Shown here: piece after piece, positions 34,623 to 45,084 of the stretch
How positions within the stretch are numbered: the first letter of the stretch is position 1
How the letters are laid out: the number at the start of each line of letters is the position of its first letter
Source of the DNA: Chamaecyparis obtusa
Lineage: Eukaryota; Streptophyta; Pinopsida; Cupressales; Cupressaceae
Length of the DNA stretch: 64,000 bases
Reading direction: 5' to 3'
NCBI GenBank assembly: GCA_027943335.1
Contig: BSBK01002089.1
Coordinates: 1,263,001 to 1,327,000 of the forward strand
The notes under the pieces: model-generated
What the model was told of the DNA's origin: nothing
Databases searched by the model: none
The model's input: the letters and a program-made list of their open reading frames with translations, nothing else
Made by a program: the position numbers and the translations under genes

Positions 34623-36124
34623 AGGGGGAGACATGTCCATGGTGGTTGCGGCAAGGTAAAAGGAAATGTCATGTTGCATGTTCACATAGCCTATTTCTAG
34701 GCTATGCGATCATGTGACTAACCATCATGTGTCGCGGTTGCGGAGTTAATGGTGGAGTGGATAAAGTTTAGCAGCCCGACAAATTTTCCTACTTGTCGCC
34801 AATTCACAGAATGTTGACCCGGGGTATTTGATGAGTTAGAGTTGTGAGGCCCGGGAAGATGAGAGATCTAACGGTTAGGACTTAATTGCCAATATTTGAT
34901 CAAATCAGGACTGTTGATTCACTGCTGGCAACAAGACTTAGCCGTTGGTTTTCAAATTTGAATCTCAGAGATGCTTCCAGCTATCAGAAAGTACCAAATT
35001 TATGGAATTCATTGCAGAGTAGACCTTGTTCAGTGAGATATGAGTGGTTTGTTGTTTGCGGTGTGGTCTAGGGTGTGGTTGGATCATTTGCAAAGCTCGT
35101 ATTGCGGTGGTTGTGTGCTCAAGGCATGTTGCAGGGTGTCCTTTTGAGCCCAGTTTTTTTTTATCCCTTGTACTTGCAGAGAAGATTTTCATGATTGTAG
35201 ATCTATTTGAGTTTTCCTCTCTCCTAGATCGGATGTGTTTCCTACCCCTGAATTAAATACATAATTGTTTCTAGCAGGTTGGGTGGTTGAAACCCTAACC
35301 CTAGTCATCTGTAGCTTATTGCAAATTTCCAAGATGACTAGGCGGTATAAGTTGCAGAATTTTGGATTTTGTAGGGGTTCCAAAATCTTGTTGCTTTCCT
35401 GGTTTTTGACTGTAATATACTGATAGAGGTCTGATTTTGTGACTTTTCTGATCTTGGTATCATTCTGATTGTATGTTGATCCTAATTGTGTTAATGAGAA
35501 CATTCTTGAATCCCAATCTTATATCTTGTGTATGTCTTCTTGCTTGTCTTTGAGCTCATATATGTTAATGTCACAAAGTGTGTTAATGTATGGTAAACAA
35601 AGAGTATTTTAAATTTATCTTTGAGCTCCTAACAAAGTTAGGATTAATGCCTTCTAGGTGAATTCAGTGAGTTTGTAGCCAGGTATAGAATTTGATGTCC
35701 TTGTGCTTGAGGGAAAGGGGTGATAGGAAAAGCACTTACCTCAGATTTCATTGTGTTTGATTTGAGGTATTCAGTTAAGGTATACAGTTAGGTGACTCTG
35801 AGCCCTGGGATAAGGCACTGGTCCTTCCTCTTGAGGTATGCATGGTTAACAACTACAAACACAAACATTAATTGATAAATATTTAACAATCTTATGTGAG
35901 ATATAGTGGAATATTGTTTTAGACTCCTTTTGAGAAGTGAGTTGAGGGTACACCCACTTGAGCACTAAAGCTCAAAGTGTAGAAGGACCTTTTGATCCTT
36001 GTCAGTTGGCCCTCTTGATTGTGGACTTTGGAGTGGTGATAGAGTCAGAGTTTCATTTACATTATCCATCAAAGTGTAAATCTACAAGTTGAAGATCAAA
36101 GGGAATAATCCACAACCAACAAGA

Positions 36125-36142
36125 TGGTGACTCTGCTAGGGA
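36125..36142 (+). promoter_or_regulatory. Primer-binding site of the gag-only element
   Basis: TGGTGACTCTGCTAGGGA starts four bases inside the 5' LTR end. It shares TGGTGACTCT and the GGGA end with the Tat element PBS at 23025-23042. A second GGTGGCGACTC string recurs in the leader near 36323, and similarly near 22905 (minus) in the Tat element. Confidence 0.65.
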
Positions 36143-36501
36143 GCCATTGAAAAGAGTTAGAAATAAAATCAAGCATTTGCAAAATCTTCTCACCTAGTTG
36201 TGAGTGGCAGCTCTGATTTGTCTCTGTTTGAGCAGTGCACTCCTTGATAAACAGTGTGTATACCTAGTGTAGTTTTGTGTTGGTTGGAAGAAGAAACAAT
36301 GAATTATTTTTCCTCTCAAGGAGGTGGCGACTCTACACTGTAAAGAACCTAATGGAGCCACAAGGTGTGCTCTAGATCTGCCTTTCTTTTTAGTCAACAA
36401 GGTTTTTGCTACAAAATTCTAGGTATTCTCTTATTGAAAATGTCTCCCTATCAAGTGTGTAGCACTGCTGTAGAAGGATGAGTTGTAGTGGGTAGTTCCT
36501 C

Positions 36502-37821
36502 ATGGAGGAATGTAGGCCCTTTTGTTTTGATGGCATTGAAGGTTCCCCTAATGAGTTCTCTACTGAGGATGGGAAGTGCTTGCCGAGATTCATGGCTGGT
36601 GGATTTATTTCTGCAAGCCAGCATGTTGATGTTGTCATGGGTATTTTTGGAGATATGGATGTTGAACATGAAGATGTTTCCATGAGGTTATTTGTGCACA
36701 CATTTTCTAATGGTGCAAGCAAGTGGTTCTTATCCTTTCCCTCATGTTCAATCCCTTCTTGGGATGTGTTGAGAGCTAAGTTTGTTGAGCATTTTGATAA
36801 AGTTGCTGCTCTCAAGAAGGAATTAGCGAGGTTGAAAATGGTGAACTGGCAGTTAGCAAAGGACATAAGACTACTAGGACTGGTGGCTCCCGATGATGTT
36901 CATGAGGAGGCTAGTGTTTCTGATGTTGATTCTCACTATGTAGAGAGTGTTGATTATGAAGCTGATTTTGAGATCAGTGCATATGAGGATGATATATGCA
37001 GCACTAGCAGAGAGAATGATGAAGGAAGTGATGCTGAGGTGCCTTCATATGAGTCAGACGCAACATGGGAAGAAGAAAGTAATAATGAAAGTGAAAGTTC
37101 ATTTGGAAGTGAAGGTATGATTTCTTTCTTTGAATCTGAAGATGAAAATGCATCTCTTTTCTTGCATTCTAAAAATTGGTTTGAATATGGTGATGATGAT
37201 TGTAAATCTTCATATGGTTCTGATCTTTCTTCATATGCTGAGAGTCTCCATGAAAATAAAATGGATAGTGAGTTTAAGGTGTTTACCAATGCCTTATATG
37301 ATGAGGATTCTGATGATGATCAGCCCATTTTTTGTCACAATGATCAAAGAGGAATGTTACATAGAATTATCAATCCATTGTTTGAAGAGGACATGGAGGT
37401 TGCAGATTCAGGTGATATGTGTGCTAGTGTGGACTCAATTTTTCAAGAGCCTAATGTCAGTGGTCCTTGTTTAAATTTTGATGCTAGAAAATGTGGTAAG
37501 TCTGAAGAGGCTTTCTCAGATTTAGAAATGACTAATAAGTCATCAACTGACAATACTTGTTCCCTTTTAGAAGATGCTGATGTAATTTGTGATCAGCAAG
37601 ATGTTCCCAACTTCATGCAATCAGATTTTTGTTTTGAGAAGTCCTACATTAGTTTGCAAAGTGAAGAGATAGAACTAGTTTATTCCTTTTTGCAGACTAA
37701 TGAGCAATTTGTAAATGTTCCCAGCCATGGGATTGAGAAGCAGTGTTTTATTTTTCAGCAGGTCAGTGATGATGAAGAGTGTGATATTTCAATGCCACAA
37801 AGTGATCAGTATTCATGGTAG
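36502..37821 (+). CDS. Gag-like protein with long acidic domain (non-autonomous element)
   Basis: This is an uninterrupted frame of 439 residues. Residues about 50-100 resemble gypsy gag: DVEHEDVSMRLFVHTFSNG, then ASKWFLSFPSCSIPSWDVL and RAKFVEHFD. The Tat element has EVEHEDVVMKLFVQSLMEDA at the matching place. A short coiled stretch follows (VAALKKELARLKMVNWQLAK), then about 300 residues rich in D, E and S with no zinc knuckle and no enzyme motif. After the TAG at 37819 the same frame continues SDTVSLDDGEYDDHFL, a TAG, then CAKCGSQCF, so the original product was probably longer. A stop just upstream (36490) also looks secondary, so the true start may be earlier. Role in particle assembly is inferred from the gag segment only. 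Confidence 0.6.
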   Translation: MEECRPFCFDGIEGSPNEFSTEDGKCLPRFMAGGFISASQHVDVVMGIFGDMDVEHEDVSMRLFVHTFSNGASKWFLSFPSCSIPSWDVLRAKFVEHFDKVAALKKELARLKMVNWQLAKDIRLLGLVAPDDVHEEASVSDVDSHYVESVDYEADFEISAYEDDICSTSRENDEGSDAEVPSYESDATWEEESNNESESSFGSEGMISFFESEDENASLFLHSKNWFEYGDDDCKSSYGSDLSSYAESLHENKMDSEFKVFTNALYDEDSDDDQPIFCHNDQRGMLHRIINPLFEEDMEVADSGDMCASVDSIFQEPNVSGPCLNFDARKCGKSEEAFSDLEMTNKSSTDNTCSLLEDADVICDQQDVPNFMQSDFCFEKSYISLQSEEIELVYSFLQTNEQFVNVPSHGIEKQCFIFQQVSDDEECDISMPQSDQYSW

Positions 37822-38168
37822 TTTAGTGACACTGTCTCCCTAGATGATGGTGAGTATGATGATCATTTTTTATAGTGTGCTAAATGTGGATCACAGTGTT
37901 TTTGGCAGGATGGATGAGAAATGTATTTTCAGCTTTCCTCTGCTAAGTGGAGATGAAATTACTTGTTTGACAGAGGCAAGTATTGATCATAATTTTGGGG
38001 CCTTGAGCCTGGTTGTAAATACTATAAATCTTTGTATAGTCTTTCCCTTTTCTGCTATGTGTTTCCCTTCCTATTCCCTGAGTTTTTGTGTTCCTTATTT
38101 TTATCCTGTGGGTGGTCTGCTCTCCCAAAAATCTTGAATTCTCGCATGGGCACAAGTTACCCATCGTC

Positions 38169-38183
38169 CCTAGACAGAGCCAC
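38169..38183 (+). promoter_or_regulatory. Conserved junction motif next to the 3' LTR
   Basis: CCTAGACAGAGCCAC abuts the 3' LTR. It matches CCCAGACAAAGCCAC at the same place in the Tat element (9210-9224, minus). It occupies the polypurine-tract position without being purine-rich. Confidence 0.45.
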
Positions 38184-39124
38184 TATTAGGCCATTTTTCT
38201 GTCATGCAAAAATCCTTTGAAAATGGCCTCCTCCCTACAAATGTTTCATGGTTTGTACCCTTTTCCCTGAGTTCCTTGTGTTCTCACTTTTCTCCTGCCC
38301 ATGTCGCGTCTGCTAAATCACCAAACCTGAGAGTCTTTCAAATTCTAAGGTCCATGGGAAGCATTTTTAAGGTTCTTCCACAGTGTCAAAAACCCACAGT
38401 GTTTTCAAAAATCCATGATGTTTTCGACCTTTGTGTTGTTTTCGACCTTGTGCTTCCTTTTTTGTGCGCTTATCCTTTGGCATCAAAAACTCTCTATGTT
38501 TTCAGTCTTTCTCTGTGTCGAAAATGTTGTGTATTTTTGACCTTGGTCTTAACTGCACAGGTGCGATGGATGGTGGGACCTAAATTTCTGAAGGCTCAGC
38601 GGGCCTTGACGATGTCAGAAGATGAACGATCGGTGTAAGTTTGCAAGAGATTTGTCAGACCTTTGCGATCTTACACCAGCCGTTGATGTTACTTTTTGTC
38701 AGGTGGTAGTTCATCGGTGGGTCCTATTTGCCAGGTGGTTCTTATGTGCCACGGTGATCTGAGTTGGTGGATTTTCATTTGTCCTCATGATGATGAGTTG
38801 GTTTATGTCAGGGGGCCTGCATTGAAAGCTTTTAATCTAACAGTCGGCGTATGATCTCAAAGAATATTCCAAGCCTATGCGATCATGCGCCATCCATCGG
38901 ATTTTATTTAATTTTGCCAGGTTGCCTGTTGTACTAAGTGGGCCTGGTGTTAGAAGGGGGACAGATGGCATGTTCTTATTGGCTATCACATGGGCGCATG
39001 TCAGACTTTTTTGACATGCGATCATGTGACTGCTTGCCACCTGTCCATGTGGGTCCCAGCTCTTTGTTGTTGGTGGTTGCTATTTGGTGGTCTGAGGTGG
39101 TGATGTGGCAGCCTATGATTGGTT

Positions 39125-39170
39125 GTCGCATGATTGCATAGTCTAGTTTTTGGCTATGCGATCATGCGAC
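39125..39170. repeat. LTR hairpin, near-perfect outer stem
   Basis: GTCGCATGATTGCATA and TATGCGATCATGCGAC pair at 15 of 16 positions, with a 14-base spacer. Confidence 0.85.
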
Positions 39171-39280
39171 CGCTTGCCACCTGTCCCTAGGGCCCATCGG
39201 TAGAGTGGCGGTGTTCTATTGGCTGGTAGGCGGTGGTGTTATCTCAGTGCAGTGGCGGTTATGGTAGCGGTCTGCGGGGT

Positions 39281-39326
39281 GCCACATGTTCGCATAGCCC
39301 ATCTCTGGGCTATGCGATCATGCGAC
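39281..39326. repeat. LTR hairpin, 20-bp arms
   Basis: GCCACATGTTCGCATAGCCC and GGGCTATGCGATCATGCGAC pair at 17 of 20 positions around a 6-base loop. Confidence 0.85.
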
Positions 39327-39376
39327 AGGGCACCACATGTCCATGGTGGTTGCGGCAAGGTAAAAGGAAATGTCAT

Positions 39377-39422
39377 GTCGCATGTTCACATAGCCTATTT
39401 TCGGGCTATCCGATCATGCGAC
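39377..39422. repeat. LTR hairpin, shared stem
   Basis: GTCGCATGTTCACATAGCC faces GGGCTATCCGATCATGCGAC; the outer stem is intact apart from two mismatches. Confidence 0.8.
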
Positions 39423-40835
39423 TAACCATCATGTGTCGCGGTTGTGGAGTTAATGGCAGAGTGGATAAAGTTTAGTGGCCCAATAAATTTTCCTCCTTGT
39501 CGCCAGTTCGTAGAATGTTGACCCGGGGTATCTGATGAGTTAGATTTGTGAGGCCTGGGAAGATGAGCGATCTAATGGTCGGGACTTAATTGCCGATCTC
39601 TGATCGAATCAGGACCGCTGATTCACTGCTAGCGCCAAGACTTAGCTGTTGGTTTTCAAATTTGAATCTCAAAGACACTTCTAGCGACCAGAAAGTACCA
39701 AATTTATGGAATTCATTGCAGAGTAGACTCTGTTCAGTGAGATATGACTAGTTTTCTATTTGCGGTGTGGTCCAGGGTGTGGTTGGATCATTTGCAGAGC
39801 TCATACCGTAGTGGTTTTGTGCTCAAGGCATGTTGTAGAGTGTCCTTTTGAGCCCAATTTTTTTTTATCCCTTGTACTTGCAGAGAAGATTTTCATGATT
39901 GCAGATCTATTTGAGTTTTCCTCTCTCCTAGATCGGATGTGTTTCCTGCCCCTGAATTAAATGCATAATTGTTTATAGTAGGTTGGGTGGTTGAAACCCT
40001 AGCCCTAGTCATCCGTAGCTTGTTGCAAATTTCCAAGATGACTAGGGGGTATAAGTTGCAGAATTTTGGATTTTGCAGGGGTTCCAAAATCTTGTTGCTT
40101 TTGGTCCCTAGTTTTTGACTGTAATATACTGATAGAGGTCTAATTTTGTGACTTTTCTGATCTTGGTATCATTCTGATTGTATGTTGATCCTGATTGTGT
40201 TAATGAGAACATTCTTGAATCCCAATCTTGTATCTTGTGTATGTCTTCTTGCTTGTCTCTGAGCTCATATATGTTAATGTCACAAAGTGTGTTAATGTAT
40301 GGTAAACAAAGAGTATTTTGAATTTATCTTTGCATTCCTAAAAAATTTAGGATTAATGCCTTCTAGGTGAATTCAGTGAGTTTACAGCCAGGTATAGAAT
40401 TTGATGTCCTTGTGCTTGAGGGAAATGGGTAATAGGCAAAGCACTTACCTCGGATTCCATTGTGTTTGATTTGAGGTATTCAGTTAAGGTATACAGTTAG
40501 GTGACTCTGAGCTCTAGGATAAGGCATTGGTCCTTCCTCTTGAGGTATGCATGGTTAACAACTACAAACACAAACATTATTTGATAAATATTTAACAATC
40601 TTATGTGAGATATAGTGGAATATTGTTTTAGACTCCTTTTGAGAAGTGAGTCAAGGGTACACCCGCTTGAGCATAGAAGCTCAAAGTGTAGAACGATCTT
40701 TTGATCCTTGTCAGTTGGCCCTCTTCATTGTGGACTTTGGAGTGGTGATAGAGTCAGAGTTTCATTTACATTATCCATCAAAGTGTAAATCTGCAAGTTG
40801 AAGATCAAAGGGACTAATCCACAACCAACACTACT

Positions 40836-41700
40836 CTTCCTCCAAATGGCTTCCTTGGCCTCTCATCTCATAGCTGTGGATGACCCATCAACTTGTAGGT
40901 CCAATATTCTTTTGACATAGTCATTCTTTCAAGTTTTCATTCTACCCACCACCTTGTGAAGTCCACAACTAGCTTTGTCAATACATCAAGATCCACAATC
41001 TCTTTTCTCTGCCAATTGTAAGGATGAATGACCTTTTCTTTATCTAGGTTAAAATCTGTCTGTATCACATTTGGGTCCTCCTCCATCTGATCAGGAATGT
41101 GGAAAATCTTACATGCCCTGATCAGGTCCAAGGGCAATCGGAAGCACATCCTCTTCCTAACCTCATTCTCATCAATTGCATTTGCCCAAAAATCCTTGAG
41201 GTGAGCTTTGTGTTGATGCCTCATCCCTGCCACTACTCTAATCTTATTATATGGGTCAAAATCTGGCCTTCCTAGATAGAGTGGTAGATGGAAGAATTTC
41301 AGCTCATCAAATGACCTCTCAGCTATTGGAAGACAGGGACACACTTCAATTGCATCACTTCCAATAGAAAGTGGGAATTCTGGTCCTAGCTTCTTCTTCT
41401 TCTTCAGGACTTTGCCATAGGCTGTCAATTGTCTGGTGACTTCCAACAAGACAATTTTATCGGTAGGGTACCATGGAAGCTTGAATGGCTGCTCAAAAAA
41501 TCCTTACAATCTGATATAGGAGAAGGTGGGAAACTAAATGAACCACGCCCTGAATTCCTCCACTAGCTTCATTGCCTCAGAAGACAATCTTATATGCAAT
41601 CTCTTCTGCAAGGTTCTCACGATGCGCATTGCAAATGCATCATTAACCTTGGTGTAGTCATCTATGGCATGTAGATGCAGTTGTGGGTAACAGTCATGGA
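40836..41700 (-). pseudogene. Unidentified large ORF, 5' part
   Basis: Open minus frame 41449-40937 (170 residues) contains FPLSIGSDAIEVCPCLPIAE, FFHLPLYLGRPDFDPYNKIR, FRLPLDLIRACKIFHIPDQ and VIHPYNWQRKEIVDLDVLTK. Upstream in the same frame GFFEQPFKLPWYPTDKIVLL follows a TAA. In another frame AIDDYTKVNDAFAMRIVRTL extends it to about 41650, so there is at least one frameshift near 41530. Downstream it passes two stops and runs in frame through the CTACT site into 33474. The sequence is convincingly former coding sequence, but I do not recognise the family. Confidence 0.55.
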
Positions 41701-42640
41701 CCCTTAACCTTGGATTCCCACTTCCGAGGACTCCCTTGTTTGTGTTTCTTCCTCCCTTTTAGAATCTGCTAATTTGAGCACTTCGTCTTCATGAAGAAGT
41801 TTTCCCATTCCTCAAAATTTTCCAATTTTAAAATTTTTTTAATTTTTGAGAAGTTAATTAATTAAATATTAATAAATCAATATTTAACCAATTTTAATTT
41901 TAAAACATAAAATAAAAAATATATTTTTAAAGCAATTTCCAATTTTGTGAACTTTTATTCTTTAATTGCTTTTTTTTTGTTTTATCAATTTTTTGCGTTT
42001 ATTTCCTTCATGTCTTATATTTCCAAAATTTTTGATTTTAAAGATTAATTAATTAAATATTAATAAAAAATTAATATTTAACCAATTTTATAATTGAAAC
42101 ATAAAATAAAGCAACTTTATTATTTCTTTTCCAAGAATGGATTCGTGCTTCAAATCATTCTTTTCCAATTTTCAAAATGATTAATCTTCATATATACAAA
42201 TCTCCCTCACAAGTTTGAGGGAGTGATGGATTTTGTCCTCAACACACAAATCGATGACTGCATGAGACTTGTGGGAGCGAGATTCTTCTTGCGGCAGATT
42301 TTTCAGTCTGTTGACTTCATTGACCTGCACTTCCACCATCCTTAGGGTGGGATTTTGGGTATGTTGCAGACTTAGTCCTCAACACACAAATCCGTGACTG
42401 CATGAGAATTGCGCCTGAGGGAAGGAAAATTCAAGATTTGGAGGTGGTCGTGGATTGTGCTTTCAGTAGACTCCTTCGTTCCTCATTATTCTACTACTCC
42501 ATGATAATCGGGAGGCAAAGATTTATTCGAGACTACTACTAATAGAGAATCTGAAACAACAAAAAAGGGCCAAGCCAGTAGGTAGAGAGAAGGGGGATCC
42601 CATCTGATGGGCAGTGTCGTGAAGGTCACAATAGTTCTAA
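41701..42640. other. Unassigned stretch with two local duplications
   Basis: No gene is recognised. About 95 bp at 41820-41915 is repeated at 42015-42110 (both contain GAT/AGTTAATTAATTAAATATT and ATATTTAACCAATTTTA). A 37-bp block at 42237 (TCCTCAACACACAAATC.. ATGACTGCATGAGA) recurs at 42373, with 136-bp spacing. The right boundary at about 42640 is where similarity to repeat X begins. Confidence 0.5.
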
Positions 42641-44550
42641 TCACTACCTTCTTTGTGCACCAAACAGGATCCCATGGCTCAATGTCCTAAGTTTAAGATT
42701 ATCTGTAGCCTTGCTTCCATATTCCTCATTCTTTGAGCTCCTTCATACTCTATTACTTCTCTCTTAAATTCTTCAAACAATGAGAAACTCCAAACTTTTT
42801 GTTATGAATCATAATATTTACCATATGAAAATCAAATCTTCTTTCAACTTTTTGAATTTTATGATTTTCTATGCTAGAAGGAAGGGGTTGATACTCCTCC
42901 AAACCTTTTTTTGTCTTGTCCTCATCCTCCAAGCACCTTTCTATTCCATGAAACCACCAGAAGAATGCAAGCTATTATGAGATGGAAGAATATTTATCCC
43001 CTTTTATGGATTATCTCTGGAAGAAGACATTTTCTTTTTCCTTCATGTTATATGGTTAATCTTCATGGTCCAGTGGCCAATAGTAACATGACCCACTTTG
43101 TTACAATGCTTGCATGATGTAGGAGAACTTTCAAATTCAATTACCCACACTTGCCTAGCAAACTTCTCCAATAAAGTAAGCTCATGAGAAGTACCTTATC
43201 CATTTGAACCAACACACAAAATCTAGCATACAATAGATATTTTACAGATTCAGTAATTTAATTTAATAGCATTAAATTTCTCAAATGAATTTGAGATAGC
43301 GTGAGTCTCCTTTCACTTAAGTGTTGCTAAATATTTTATTGATTAGATTATTTATTCAATAGAATTAAATTACCCAATTGAATTGGTAATAGCCATGAGA
43401 CTCCTTTCAATCAAATTTTCCAAAGGTAGACCAAATAAAGGCACCTAGACAGGGATTATGAAGTTATATACTAGGCTCAAACAAGAAATCCATTTATAAA
43501 GACGAAGGCCATTCCAATCAGAAACCAAAGATCCCCACCAAGAACCATAGAACATTCACAAAAAATAGAAAAGGAAAACAAAAAGTATTTATTCAACCAA
43601 GTGGTTATGGTAAATTAACCTTTGATTATATAAACATAGAAATCCATCTACTATTACTATTAATATTAGGAATATTGGTAAAAAAATTCCCAACAGGAAA
43701 GTTCTTTAGCCACTTAGATAAATACAAAATAAAAGATTATAGAATATCAACTTGAAAGACCTTGGAGAAAATGCTTGTCATCAATGCTGATGGAGAAGCA
43801 ACAGTTCTAAGACTATTTGTTTGAATGAAAGGGTACATAAATTATTTTAAACATCATAAAAACATTATATCCATTGAGTGAATTGTTTTGAGAATAAAGC
43901 AAAAATAGGTTGTACAGGGAAGGAAACCCAAACGTTTACACAATCAGATAGGCATTAAGAACTCCAAAAAAGAGTAGCAAAAATAGAAAGGGGGACCAAA
44001 CACCCCAAACCAGCTAAAACAAACAGCACAGTAAATAGAAAGAAAACTTGAAAAACCAACCAGTTACTACCATCTTTAGGAATCTGGATGGAGTCTTCCT
44101 TTTTTTCTCTAGCTTCATTTTTTTAAGATTCTCCTACCTTGGTGTTAGGAGTCGGCATAGCTTCTCATTCCTTCATCCCTTATAGATCCAACCTTATATG
44201 TAAATTTTTTTAGACAAAAATAATATATTAAAATAATAGCAAAAAGTACAAAAATATACATACGATGACAAATTGTCATAATTTCTTTTTTTGTCAGTAA
44301 AAGGCTGAAGCCCAAGGATTTATATTAAAAGGGTGTAGAAATTATTTTAAATATCATGAAAACATTATATCCATCGACTAAATTGTTTTAACAAATTGTC
44401 ATAATTTTGACCACAATAGTAAATGCTTTGTAAAAAACAATTGATATTTATATCCCACAAAACCAAATAGAAGTCCAAATCCATTTACGCACAAATTTGT
44501 AAAAAGTTCACCGTTTCTCGAGTAGTCCACATACAAAACAAAATGATAAA
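42641..44550. repeat. Paralogous repeat X, copy 2
   Basis: Non-coding segment matching 58930-60850 from ATCACTACCT near the left end to CCACATACAAAA near the right end. The middle (about 43880-44200) differs between copies. A 107-bp insertion is at 44283-44389. Short ORFs here have no family resemblance. Confidence 0.75.
44283..44389 (-). mobile_element. 107-bp retro-insertion with 16-bp TSD
   Basis: ACAAATTGTCATAATT occurs on both sides (44267-44282 and 44390-44405). Copy 3 has a single, one-base-different version with no insert (about 60683-60698). On the minus strand the insert ends GGCTTCAGCCTTTTACTGAC followed by an A run, a LINE-like 3' tail. Its 5' part resembles neighbouring X sequence near 43830, suggesting a composite or template-switched insert. 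Confidence 0.65.
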
Positions 44551-45084
44551 ATTATTTTCTTTATACTGTTAATAGATGTGATTCTTTGCTTACATTTATG
44601 TAATGAAAATGTTAGATCTCTCTCTTTTATGTAAATTGTTGCCCTTATCTTTTGTATAAGAAAGTGAAATGTATTTTGGTCAAATTTGATGTCTCGGCCA
44701 TTCCAGGCTTCCAATAATATCAGGAGAGAATATTGTTAGCTTGAATAGAAAATACAACTCTTGGGAGAGAATTTGATTGCGAAGAGATTTCTAGCAGGGA
44801 TTAGAATGTCCACTTTAAATTTAGATTGTCTATATTGCTAAAATATAATGCTTGTTAATTTGTAAAATTTTAAATCAATTTATTTTTATTTCAGTTTTTC
44901 ACTAATCGATAAATTCTCCAATCTTAATAAACACAATACTTTACATATTTGTCATTCACATCATCTGCATATCATATATTTTGATGATTACTGCTCCATT
45001 CTTTTATTTGGCATCAAATTTGAATGTTGTGGTGATTACAGATCTGTGTGAATTACATAAATGATCAACTATTAGTATTTGTTG

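Larger units (their letters stand above)
33480..36121 (+). repeat. 5' LTR of the gag-only element
   Basis: This 2,642-bp LTR has ends TGTTAGGCC and CCAACA. It carries hairpins at about 34295-34333, 34421-34466, 34577-34622 and 34670-34720, more than the autonomous LTRs show. Confidence 0.9.
33480..40830 (+). mobile_element. Non-autonomous gag-only LTR retrotransposon sharing the Tat LTR
   Basis: This 7,351-bp + strand element is flanked by CTACT (33475-33479 and 40831-40835). LTRs are 33480-36121 and 38184-40830, both homologous over their length to the inverted LTRs of the 18.9-kb Tat element. PBS is TGGTGACTCTGCTAGGGA at 36125-36142. The 2.06-kb interior carries one ORF with a gag-like segment and no protease, RT, RNase H or integrase. 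This fits the TR-GAG class of non-autonomous elements, which need enzymes from a related element. It interrupts an unidentified minus-strand coding sequence. Confidence 0.9.
38184..40830 (+). repeat. 3' LTR of the gag-only element
   Basis: This 2,647-bp LTR begins TATTAGGCC, so the first dinucleotide TG has become TA. It ends CCAACA next to TSD CTACT. Hairpins lie at 38986-39031, 39125-39170, 39281-39326 and 39377-39422. Confidence 0.9.

Noticed and set aside
36954..37289. Ser-rich antisense ORF opposite the acidic gag-like protein.
   Set aside because: It is the complement of D/E-rich codons; the plus frame is longer and has the gag segment.
30863..42640. A complete LTR element as host of the unidentified ORF.
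   Set aside because: No matching LTR pair or TSD was found between the two outer edges; only the inner CTACT site of the gag-only element is clear.
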